In this document: in pieces, positions 1-5,719 of the stretch
Position numbering within the stretch: the first letter of the stretch is position 1
How the letters are laid out: each line of letters begins with the position of its first letter
Assembly (NCBI GenBank): GCA_022566975.1
Contig: JADFHV010000090.1
Location: 1 to 8,046 of the forward strand
Length of the DNA stretch: 8,046 nt
Reading direction: 5' to 3'
Source of the DNA: Chloroflexota bacterium
Lineage (GTDB): Bacteria; Chloroflexota; Dehalococcoidia; SAR202; UBA11138
Program-made: the position numbers and the translations under genes
Notes under the pieces: generated by a model
Seen by the model: only the letters and a program-made list of their open reading frames with translations
What the model was told of the DNA's origin: nothing
Databases searched by the model: none

Positions 1-73
1 ACGGCCCAGACTGGACCGACGGCAGACGACAGGGCGTCCAAAGCAATACCGAGTTGGAGACCGTGGTTGGTCC

Positions 74-379
74 TCAGCCCGACTCAGGTTCGCTTCCGGA
101 CCGGGCGAGCTTCCTGACGATCTCCTTGCCCGGCTCCGACTTGAGGTCGACGGTGACGCTACGCTTGTTGGTGTTGAGGTACAGGAAGAGCAGGCTCTTC
201 TCGCCGTCGTCCTGGTCGTGGAAGAAGGGCCCCTTGCCACGGGCTGGGTCCCCTGATCCCGGCCGCTCGATCTTTACGACGTCCGCGCCGAAGTCGGCCA
301 GCAGCTTGGTGCAGTATGGGCCGGCGATGTGGTGCGTCAGGTCGAGGACTCTGACGCCGTCGAGGGCGCTCTCCGCCAA
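74..379 (-). pseudogene. Truncated CaiB/BaiF family III CoA-transferase, N-terminal fragment
   Basis: The 101 residues match the start of family III CoA-transferases, which move CoA between carboxylic acids. Visible family features are the opening LDGVRVLDLT-like strand (residues 6-15), the GPYCTKLLADFGADVVKIE stretch of the CoA-binding Rossmann fold (about 20-38), and the NTNKRSVTVDLKSEPGKEIV segment (69-88). Normal family members are about 380-450 residues, so roughly three quarters is missing. The frame ends in an atypical tail (SGSEPESG) and a TGA. None of the three frames over the remaining 73 bases resumes the expected ADVVVENF-type continuation, so a single frameshift does not explain the loss; a deletion or rearrangement near position 95 is likelier. 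The start is TTG; an in-frame TGA lies three codons upstream and no other start codon lies between. The catalytic Asp of the family lies beyond the break, so the product should be inactive. A short functional protein cannot be excluded. Confidence 0.75.
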
Positions 380-428
380 AGCAAGTCACCCCGGTGAAAA
401 GGCTTCCCCCCAATGGGAGCTCGCGCCC

Positions 429-434
429 ATTATA
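429..434 (-). promoter_or_regulatory. Candidate -10 box upstream of the CoA-transferase fragment
   Basis: Read on the minus strand, this is a perfect TATAAT in otherwise GC-rich DNA, about 50 bases before the TTG start at 379. It lies in the 129-base gap between the PHP gene and the CoA-transferase fragment. No good -35 hexamer is seen at 16-18 bases spacing, so the call rests on the -10 and its position alone. The gap holds no other feature I can support. Confidence 0.35.
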
Positions 435-508
435 CCGGCGAGTCGAGGATGGTGGTACGAGCCTGCATCGTCGATGGCCCGCTATCGGACCGCGGGTGCC
501 GGGCGGAG

Positions 509-1180
509 CTACCGCTGGGCGGCGACCTTCCGCAGTATGCCGGCGGGGGCGTCATCGAGGAGCGCGTGGGCCTGCTTCTCCCCGAGTCCTGCCCCCCGGG
601 CCACCTTCATCGCGAAGTCTCTGGTGAGCAGTTCTCCCGGCTCGTGGGCGTCCGAGTTCAGGACCATTGCCGCGCCCGCCTCCTGAGCGACCCTCACCAC
701 ATGGCCGTTGGCGAAGGCGTGGGACCTGCGCGCCGACACCTCGAGGACTACCCCGTTCTCGGCGGCGATGCGGGCCTCCTCGACGGTTATCAGCCCCGGA
801 TGGGCCAGGATGTCCACGTCGTTGGAGCGCACCGCAGCCAGGTTGGTCCCGGGCTCGACGGGCTCCGACACCGTCTCACCGTGGACGTTGACGATCTTCG
901 CGCCCATGGCCCTTGCCTCCTCGGCCAGCGGACCGATGTCTTCCTTGGGCACATGGGTGATCTCGACGCCCGGCAGGGCCAGTATGTCCCACCTTTTGGA
1001 CGCCGTCTCGCAGTCCTTTATCAGCGTCTTGAGGACTGTCTCCAGATTGCCCGGCCCCACGTGGTCGGTGACCGCTATCGTGCGGTAGCCGATGTGCAAG
1101 GCGCGTCGGACCAGCTCGATTGGCGCCAGCACGCCGTCGCTCAGGAACGTATGTGTGTGGAAGTCGTGCAGGATGGCCAC
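509..1180 (-). CDS. PHP-domain metallophosphoesterase (histidinol-phosphatase-like)
   Basis: A protein of 223 residues from the chosen GTG start. It shows the PHP metal-site series in order: H8-x-H10 and D15 in HTHTFLSDG, D39-H40 in AVTDH, E73 in LPGVEIT, H100 in NVHGE, H127 in LAHPG, and D177-x-H179 in NSDAH. In this family such residues bind a tri-metal centre that hydrolyses phosphoesters; relatives include HisK-type histidinol phosphatases and the PHP domains of DNA polymerases. The size and the GITDH-like motif fit stand-alone phosphatases, but no histidine-biosynthesis gene is nearby, so the substrate is unknown. The frame stays open to a GTG at 1279, but the extra 33 residues do not look like the family and would overlap the promoter region. 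The GTG at 1180 places the first metal motif seven residues in, as is usual. It is transcribed divergently from hicB. Confidence 0.85.
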   Translation of the reverse strand: MAILHDFHTHTFLSDGVLAPIELVRRALHIGYRTIAVTDHVGPGNLETVLKTLIKDCETASKRWDILALPGVEITHVPKEDIGPLAEEARAMGAKIVNVHGETVSEPVEPGTNLAAVRSNDVDILAHPGLITVEEARIAAENGVVLEVSARRSHAFANGHVVRVAQEAGAAMVLNSDAHEPGELLTRDFAMKVARGAGLGEKQAHALLDDAPAGILRKVAAQR

Positions 1181-1252
1181 CCGGCCGTCAATGATACAGG
1201 GGCCAGGCTGTGAACGGAAGGCGGACGTGGGATCTGAGAGCCTCAGCAACGA

Positions 1253-1261
1253 TGTTATACT
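1253..1261 (+). promoter_or_regulatory. Candidate extended -10 promoter of hicBA, possibly bidirectional
   Basis: TGTTATACT reads as an extended -10 (TG, one base, TATACT) for the plus strand, 18 bases before the hicB GTG. The predicted transcript would start near 1268, just ahead of a GGGGGTGG ribosome-binding site at 1268-1275. On the minus strand the same island reads TATAAC (1259 to 1254), a plausible -10 for the PHP gene with a leader of about 65 bases to its GTG at 1180. The -35 matches are weak on both strands. This is a motif-based inference. Confidence 0.4.
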
Positions 1262-1279
1262 TGTTCCGGGGGTGGTCAC

Positions 1280-1483
1280 GTGAAGCTCAAAGTAGTGTTG
1301 GAGCCCAGCGAAGAGGGCGGCTACACGGTGTCTGTTCCGTCCCTCCCCGGCTGTATCAGCGAAGGCGACACCAGGTCGGAGGCCTTGGCCAATATACGGG
1401 AGGCCATACGACTGTATCTGGAGCCCGCAGAGGACGACTATTTGCCTGATGAGCAGGCCGAGGTGGTGGAGCTGGCCGTGTGA
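1280..1483 (+). CDS. hicB: HicB-type antitoxin (short form)
   Basis: A protein of 67 residues with the HicB core: an N-terminal strand KLKVVLEP, then GGYTVSVPSLPGCISEGDT (13-31) and the helix SEALANIREAIRLYLE (33-48). This is the partial RNase H-like fold that covers the HicA active site and neutralises the toxin. Many longer HicB proteins carry a C-terminal ribbon-helix-helix or helix-turn-helix DNA-binding domain; this one ends soon after the core in an acidic tail and has none. It starts with GTG after a good GGGGGTGG ribosome-binding site. Its last codons overlap the hicA start by four bases (GTGA), so the two are translationally coupled, antitoxin first. Identification is firm; how the operon is repressed without a DNA-binding domain is unclear. 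Confidence 0.9.
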   Translation: MKLKVVLEPSEEGGYTVSVPSLPGCISEGDTRSEALANIREAIRLYLEPAEDDYLPDEQAEVVELAV

Positions 1484-1707
1484 GCCGGCTTCCCAGCCTG
1501 TCCTATAGGAGGATCATCAGCGCGCTCCATCGGGATGGGTGGGTGGTGATACGGCAGCGGGGCAGCCACATCCGGCTCCAGAAACACGTTGGCGATAGGA
1601 CTCTCAAACTCACGGTCCCAGCGCACCGTCCCGTGAAACGGTTGACCCTACGGCTCATATTAAGACAAGCCGAGTTGGAGCTGGAGAGGTTTCTTGAGTT
1701 AATCTGA
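1480..1707 (+). CDS. hicA: HicA-type mRNA interferase toxin
   Basis: A protein of 75 residues with the compact double-stranded-RNA-binding-like fold of HicA toxins, which bind mRNA, block translation and promote cleavage. Family features: LPSLSYRRIISALHRDGW (4-21), the R-Q-R-G-S-H-I-R-L strand with the conserved active-site His30, the basic strand TLKLTVPAH (41-49), and the closing LRLILRQAELELERFLEL helix pair. The length is normal and the active-site His is intact, so it should be active unless held by HicB. The start GTG overlaps the hicB stop (GTGA at 1480-1483), which keeps synthesis tied to the antitoxin. It converges with the oxidoreductase gene, with only 11 bases between the two stops. 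Confidence 0.92.
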   Translation: MSRLPSLSYRRIISALHRDGWVVIRQRGSHIRLQKHVGDRTLKLTVPAHRPVKRLTLRLILRQAELELERFLELI

Positions 1708-1727
1708 GGGTGTTGGCCCTACACCCT
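1707..1727. terminator. Hairpin between convergent hicA and oxidoreductase genes
   Basis: AGGGTGT at 1707-1713 pairs perfectly with ACACCCT at 1721-1727 around a seven-base loop. The hairpin spans the whole 11-base gap and touches both stop codons, a position that would serve both strands. No T-run follows on either side (only TT on the plus strand), so intrinsic termination would be weak. It is a candidate only. Confidence 0.35.
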
Positions 1728-2660
1728 TGGCGCTATCTCGTCGGCGAAGCGGTGTAGCCCTTCGATCGTGGATTCGGTATCTCTCGCCGCGACCGACAGG
1801 ACGAGATACTCGAGTCCCGCCTCCTCGTAGCGGCGCAGATCGTCGACGATATCGTCGACCGTGCCGGTGAGGGGCGTGCGGTCACCCGTATCAGAGTGCT
1901 GGGTCTCTCCGATGCGCACGTTGGCTCTCAGCGACACCTGCACCGATCCATCCTCTCGGCCGTGCTCTTTGGACAGCCGGCGCAGGGACTCTCGCTTCGC
2001 CGCCAGCTCGCCGGGCGTCAGGTTGATGCCGTGCCAGGCGTCCCCCACCCGGGCAGCCCGTTTGAGGGCCGTTCGGGTGTTGCCTCCGACCCATATGGGC
2101 GGGTGCGGTCTCTGGACCGGCTTTGGGAAGAAGACCATGCCCGAGGTACGGAAATGCTCGCCCTGAAACTCCGCCACGTCCTGGGTGCACAGGCGCTTGA
2201 ACATCTCGATGTGCTCGTCGGTGAGGGAGCCTCGGTCGGCGTACGAGGCGCCCATGGCCTCGAACTCCTCCGGCATCCATCCCACACCGACGCCGAAGAT
2301 GACGCGGCCGCCTGAGAGGACGTCCAGCGTGGTTATCATCTTGGCGTTGAGGACCGGGTTCCGGAAGGGGAGCACCAGCACGCTGATCCCAAGCCGCGCC
2401 GTGCGTGTCATGCCGGCTACGAAGGTCAGGGTCGTCAGCGCCTCGAGCACGTTCTGGGCGTCCGGATTGGAGCGGCCGGGCCCGTACATCTCCGGGTATC
2501 GCTCGGCGAGGTCCGCCGGAAAGACCGTGCGGTCACTCACCCATAGGGAATCGTACCCGGCCTCTTCGATTGCCGGTGCCAGGCGCCGCACGTAGTCGGC
2601 CTGGGCCGATGCCGTGACCGCGGGGCTCACGGACGTGGTGAGGGCTACTCCGAATTTCAT
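1719..2660 (-). CDS. LLM-class flavin/F420-dependent oxidoreductase
   Basis: A protein of 313 residues, a normal length for the bacterial luciferase-like monooxygenase superfamily (TIM-barrel enzymes using F420 or FMN). Supporting segments: the N-terminal MKFGVALTT strand; AIEEAGYDSLWVSDRTVFP (31-49), where the cofactor pocket begins; LGISVLVLPFRNPVLNAK (90-107); the hallmark LDVLSGGRVIFGVGVGW (112-128); PHPPIWVGGNTRTALKRAARVGDAWH (186-211); and a C-terminal TVDDIVDDLRRYEEAGLEYLVLS stretch. The pattern resembles the Rv2161c-like F420 group, but F420 rather than FMN use cannot be proven here. The substrate is unknown. It starts with ATG after a GGGAGCAGG-like ribosome-binding site. It stands alone, divergent from the methyltransferase gene and convergent with hicA. 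Confidence 0.9.
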   Translation of the reverse strand: MKFGVALTTSVSPAVTASAQADYVRRLAPAIEEAGYDSLWVSDRTVFPADLAERYPEMYGPGRSNPDAQNVLEALTTLTFVAGMTRTARLGISVLVLPFRNPVLNAKMITTLDVLSGGRVIFGVGVGWMPEEFEAMGASYADRGSLTDEHIEMFKRLCTQDVAEFQGEHFRTSGMVFFPKPVQRPHPPIWVGGNTRTALKRAARVGDAWHGINLTPGELAAKRESLRRLSKEHGREDGSVQVSLRANVRIGETQHSDTGDRTPLTGTVDDIVDDLRRYEEAGLEYLVLSVAARDTESTIEGLHRFADEIAPRV

Positions 2661-2730
2661 CGCCTGCTCCCGGGGGCGAATGATACCATTTCCGGTGGCA
2701 TAGGATGGCGCTTCCTGAGAGGCGGAAGCG

Positions 2731-2759
2731 TTGCTGTGGTCCGCGTCGTGTGCTTTAAT
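2731..2759 (+). promoter_or_regulatory. Candidate promoter of the methyltransferase-nuclease gene
   Basis: TTGCTG (2731-2736) and TTTAAT (2754-2759) are separated by exactly 17 bases, and TGC directly before TTTAAT makes an extended -10. The transcript would start near 2766, leaving a leader of about 24 bases to the ATG at 2790. This position decides between start codons: the in-frame GTG at 2736 would lie inside the promoter. No clear promoter was found for the divergent oxidoreductase gene in the same 129-base gap. Confidence 0.45.
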
Positions 2760-2789
2760 GCGGGGAAATCAGCAGCTTGGCGGCCTGTC

Positions 2790-4436
2790 ATGCGAAATAC
2801 GCTCTACTACGGCGATAACCTGGCCGTTCTGCGGGAGTATATCCCCGACGAGTCGGTGGACCTCGTCTACCTGGACCCGCCCTTCAACTCCAACGCCTCC
2901 TACAACGTGCTCTTCAAGGACAGGTCCGGCGAGGAGTCCCCGGCGCAGATAAAGGCCTTCACCGACACCTGGGAGTGGACCCAGGAGACCGAGAGCACCT
3001 TCCAGGACGACATTATCCTAAACTCAGCGACGCCCGCCGCCGTAAAGGACATGATCACGGCGTTTCGCCGGTTCGTGGGCAGCAACGCGATGATGGCCTA
3101 CCTGGTGATGATGACGCCGCGCCTGGTCGAGTTGCGGCGCGCGCTGAAGCCTACGGGCAGCCTGTACCTCCACTGCGACCCCACCGCAAGCCACTATCTG
3201 AAGCTCTTGCTGGATGCCGTGTTCGGCACCGTCAACTTCAGAAGCGAGATTACTTGGAAACGTACCAGTGCGCACAGCGACACAAAGCAAGGGCGTCGCC
3301 AACATGGTCACATTCATGACACTCTGCTGTTTTACACGAAGAGCGCGACATGGACATGGAACCCGATATACGCCCAGTACGACCCGCATTACATTGAGCA
3401 ATTCTACAAATATGTCGAGCCTGGCACAGGACGTCGCTATCGACTTGATAATCTTACAGGCCCTGGCGGCGCCGCAAAGGGCAATCCCTCCTACGAAGTT
3501 ATGGGTGTTACTCGCTATTGGCGTTACAGTAAGGAGCAGATGAACAGGCTCATCGGCCAAGGACGGGTTGTGCAGACCCGTCCAGGATCAGTGCCGGCTT
3601 ATAAACGCTACCTGGATGAGATGCCTGGGGTGCCACTTCAAGATATTTGGACAGACGTTAGGCCGATAGGCGCTCAGGCCAAGGAGCGCCTCGGCTACCC
3701 CACCCAAAAGCCCCTGGCCCTTCTGGAGCGCATAATCGAAGCGTCGTCCAACGAGGGAGATGTTGTGCTCGACCCCTTCTGCGGGTGCGGGACGGCAGTC
3801 GTCGCGGCGGAGAAGCTGAAGCGCCAATGGATTGGGATGGACATCACACACCTGGCGGTGGCGCTGATGAAGAACCGGCTCAAGACCATGTTCGCGATAG
3901 CTCCCGGTACGGACTACGACGTGGTCGGGGAGCCGGTCGATGTCGGCGGCGCCCGCGCGCTGGCCGAGCAGGACCGCTACCAGTTCCAATACTGGGCCAC
4001 TTCGCTGTTGGAGGCGTATCCCCGGGAGGAGAAGAAGAAAGGCGCGGACAAGGGCGTTGACGGACTGGTCTATTTCGTCGACGGCCCCCGCCGCACCGCT
4101 CAAAAGGCGGTGATTCAGGTCAAGAGCGGCCACGTCTCGTCGCCGCACATCCGCGATCTCAAAGGCGTGGTCGAGCGCGAAAAGGCGGCGTTGGGGATGT
4201 TCATCACCCTGGACGAGCCGACGAGGGACATGCGGACGGAGGCGGCCACCGGGGGCTTCTTCCACTCCGACGTCTGGGACAGGGACTATCCGAAGATACA
4301 GATACGCACGATAGGGGAGCTTCTTGAAGGCAAGCAGTTCGACATCCCGCCCCGCCCTTCGATGTACGAGCCCGCTGAGCGCGTACGGAGTTCCGAAGGG
4401 CGGCAGGGGCGGCTAGACGAGGCGGTGGGTGCGTAG
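2790..4436 (+). CDS. DNA methyltransferase fused to an Mrr-like restriction nuclease domain
   Basis: A protein of 548 residues. The N-terminal part is a permuted (beta-class) amino methyltransferase: catalytic motif IV DPPF at 29-32 comes first, a long target-recognition segment follows (about 150-305), and the SAM-binding motif I DPFCGCGTA comes last (328-336). DPPF suggests N6-adenine methylation, though N4-cytosine is possible. A linker with a DRYQFQYW segment leads to a PD-(D/E)XK nuclease domain: GADKGVDG (418-425, D424), then Q443-x-K445 in IQVKSG, and the helix VVEREKAALGMFIT. This matches the Mrr-type catalytic core with Gln in the usual Glu slot. One polypeptide could therefore both mark and cut DNA; no separate restriction, specificity or helicase gene is nearby. 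An upstream in-frame GTG at 2736 adds 18 residues unlike the family and lies over the likely promoter, so the ATG at 2790 is preferred. The middle segment has lower G+C than its flanks. Confidence 0.9.
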   Translation: MRNTLYYGDNLAVLREYIPDESVDLVYLDPPFNSNASYNVLFKDRSGEESPAQIKAFTDTWEWTQETESTFQDDIILNSATPAAVKDMITAFRRFVGSNAMMAYLVMMTPRLVELRRALKPTGSLYLHCDPTASHYLKLLLDAVFGTVNFRSEITWKRTSAHSDTKQGRRQHGHIHDTLLFYTKSATWTWNPIYAQYDPHYIEQFYKYVEPGTGRRYRLDNLTGPGGAAKGNPSYEVMGVTRYWRYSKEQMNRLIGQGRVVQTRPGSVPAYKRYLDEMPGVPLQDIWTDVRPIGAQAKERLGYPTQKPLALLERIIEASSNEGDVVLDPFCGCGTAVVAAEKLKRQWIGMDITHLAVALMKNRLKTMFAIAPGTDYDVVGEPVDVGGARALAEQDRYQFQYWATSLLEAYPREEKKKGADKGVDGLVYFVDGPRRTAQKAVIQVKSGHVSSPHIRDLKGVVEREKAALGMFITLDEPTRDMRTEAATGGFFHSDVWDRDYPKIQIRTIGELLEGKQFDIPPRPSMYEPAERVRSSEGRQGRLDEAVGA

Positions 4437-4462
4437 ACCGCTTCGCCAGAGACGAGACGGGC

Positions 4463-4472
4463 CCTCCGGAGG
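4463..4472. repeat. 10-base perfect palindrome in the convergent gap
   Basis: CCTCCGGAGG is a perfect palindrome in the 59-base gap between the convergent methyltransferase and TPP-protein stops. It has no loop and no flanking T-run, so it is a poor intrinsic terminator. It may be chance in GC-rich DNA. The rest of the gap shows nothing recognisable. Confidence 0.25.
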
Positions 4473-4495
4473 TCGCCCTGGCGTGATGTTCGCGC

Positions 4496-5062
4496 CTATC
4501 CCTCGCTGAGCTTCTCGGCGACGCGGCGCATGGCGTCGCCCGTGCTCTCGAGCTCCAGAGGGGGAACGTCGTCGCCGTGGCTGACCTTGAGGCACACGAA
4601 CACCGGCCCGCTCTTCCGCAGGAGCTCCGGTAGCTCGGTCACGAAGTCCTCCAGGTCGCTGTACTCGTAGGTCTCGTCGATGCCCGCGGCCCGGGCGATC
4701 CCCGCCAGGTCGATGGTGCCGGCGCCGGGGACCGGCTGCCCGCCGGTGGTGAAGTAGACGCCGTCCTCGAAGACCACGTGGACCAGGTTGTCGGGACGCT
4801 GCTCGGCGATGGTCACCAGGCTGCCCAGGTTCATAAGCAGGGCGCCGTCGCCGTCCAGTACCATGATCTTCCTGTCCGGGACCGCCAGCGCGAGGCCCAG
4901 GCCCACCGACGACGCCTTTCCCATGCCGCCGTATATGGGCAGGTCCAGGTCGCGGTTGGTGGAGACTGCCTTCCAGTAGCTGTTGGGCGTCATCGTGCTG
5001 ACGACGATGGCGTCTCCCCTCTGGCGCTCGATGGCCCTGATGGCGTCGAAGGCAGGTATCAT
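4496..5062 (-). CDS. Thiamine-pyrophosphate-binding protein, sulfopyruvate decarboxylase beta-like
   Basis: A protein of 188 residues consisting of only the PP (pyrophosphate-binding) domain of TPP enzymes, like the beta subunit of sulfopyruvate decarboxylase or the C-terminal half of phosphonopyruvate decarboxylase. Visible features: the IYGGMGKASSVGLGLALAVP segment (43-62), LDGDGALLMNLGSL (69-82) with the GDG that begins the Mg-TPP motif, and VVFEDGVYFTTGGQP (96-110). The usual Asn-Asn (Asp-Asn in the beta subunits) at the end of the GDG motif is Glu99-Asp100 here. The N-terminal pyrimidine-binding half, with its activating Glu, is absent and no alpha partner is in the window. An active enzyme would need a partner encoded elsewhere. 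The start ATG overlaps the ubiX stop (ATGA, 5059-5062), so it is translationally coupled and last in the operon. The frame stays open to about 5500, but that part only mirrors ubiX. Confidence 0.85.
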   Translation of the reverse strand: MIPAFDAIRAIERQRGDAIVVSTMTPNSYWKAVSTNRDLDLPIYGGMGKASSVGLGLALAVPDRKIMVLDGDGALLMNLGSLVTIAEQRPDNLVHVVFEDGVYFTTGGQPVPGAGTIDLAGIARAAGIDETYEYSDLEDFVTELPELLRKSGPVFVCLKVSHGDDVPPLELESTGDAMRRVAEKLSEG

Positions 5063-5688
5063 GGCGATTCGAGTCCTTGCCGCCCGTTGGATGGCCCTTC
5101 GTAGCGCATGTCCTCGGGCAACCCCTCGCTCACTCCGAGGGCGACCAGGGTGCGTTGTACGACGAAGTTGACGATGTCGTCGACGGTCTTGGGCCGCAGG
5201 TAGAAGGCCGGGTCCGGCGGCAGGATGGTCACTCCCAGGCGGGCCAGCGACGCCATGTTCTCCAGGTGGATGGCGTGAAGAGGCGTCTCTCGGGGTACGA
5301 GCACCAGCGGCCTGCGCTCCTTGAGGCACACGTCGGCCGCCCGGCGGACCAGGTTGTCGGCCAGTCCATGCGCCAGGGCCGCTACGGTCGCCATGCTGCA
5401 CGGTACGATGGCCATGCCGCGCGTGGAAAACGTCCCGCTGGCGATGGGAGCCAGGAGGTCGCCTGCCGGATAGTAGGTAAACTCCCCGAGGTCGCTCCAC
5501 CTCTCCAGGGCGGCGCCGAAGGACTCGTCCAGCTCCTCCCGCCAGACCATTCGGCCGGCGGGGGACGCCGTCGCGACCACGGCCATCTCCATGGAGAGGA
5601 GCTGGTCGATGGTCGCGCGGGCCAGCGCGGCGCCGCTGGCCCCGGTGATGCCTACGACTACCGGACTCTGGCGGTTGGTTTCGTTCAA
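5059..5688 (-). CDS. ubiX: UbiX flavin prenyltransferase
   Basis: A protein of 209 residues from the chosen TTG start, slightly longer than typical UbiX (about 190). UbiX joins dimethylallyl phosphate to reduced FMN to make prenylated FMN, the cofactor of UbiD-type decarboxylases; it is a soluble dodecamer in studied cases. Family signatures: the flavin-binding VVVGITGASGAALA loop (10-23), IVPCSMATVAALAHG (119-133), and the C-terminal RRPLVLVPRETPLHAIHLEN stretch followed by a Pro-Pro-x-Pro-AFY-x-RP segment. The TTG at 5688 has an AGAGAGG ribosome-binding site and puts the flavin loop near residue 13; a GTG at 5739 in the same frame would add 17 basic residues overlapping the ubiA end and looks less likely. 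It lies 31 bases after ubiA and overlaps the TPP gene by four bases. The ubiD-family gene in the same operon is the natural user of its product. Confidence 0.93.
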   Translation of the reverse strand: MNETNRQSPVVVGITGASGAALARATIDQLLSMEMAVVATASPAGRMVWREELDESFGAALERWSDLGEFTYYPAGDLLAPIASGTFSTRGMAIVPCSMATVAALAHGLADNLVRRAADVCLKERRPLVLVPRETPLHAIHLENMASLARLGVTILPPDPAFYLRPKTVDDIVNFVVQRTLVALGVSEGLPEDMRYEGPSNGRQGLESP

Positions 5689-5719
5689 ACGGGCCTCTCT
5701 TGCTGAACGACGAGCGTGT

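Noticed and set aside
1..73. A short minus-strand open stretch left of the CoA-transferase fragment that could be the start or end of another gene.
   Set aside because: Only about 24 codons are visible and they match no family I can name.
413..1213. A 266-codon open frame on the plus strand opposite the PHP gene.
   Set aside because: The minus-strand frame carries the full set of PHP metal ligands; the plus-strand translation resembles nothing.
1181..1279. Starting the PHP protein at the GTG at 1279.
   Set aside because: The 33 added residues do not look like the family and would leave no room for a promoter; the GTG at 1180 places the HxH motif normally.
2736..2789. Starting the methyltransferase at the GTG at 2736, which has a GGCGGAAG-like ribosome-binding site upstream.
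   Set aside because: The 18 extra residues are not family-like and the GTG sits inside a well-spaced candidate promoter; it remains possible but less likely than the ATG at 2790.
3588..4265. A 225-codon open frame on the minus strand within the methyltransferase gene.
   Set aside because: It lies opposite the SAM-binding and nuclease motifs of the real gene and has low-complexity composition with no family pattern.
5063..5500. An N-terminal extension of the TPP protein up to about 5500.
   Set aside because: The extension is an out-of-frame reading of ubiX, Pro/Gly/Arg-rich and without TPP-enzyme features; the ATGA overlap at 5059-5062 gives a natural start.
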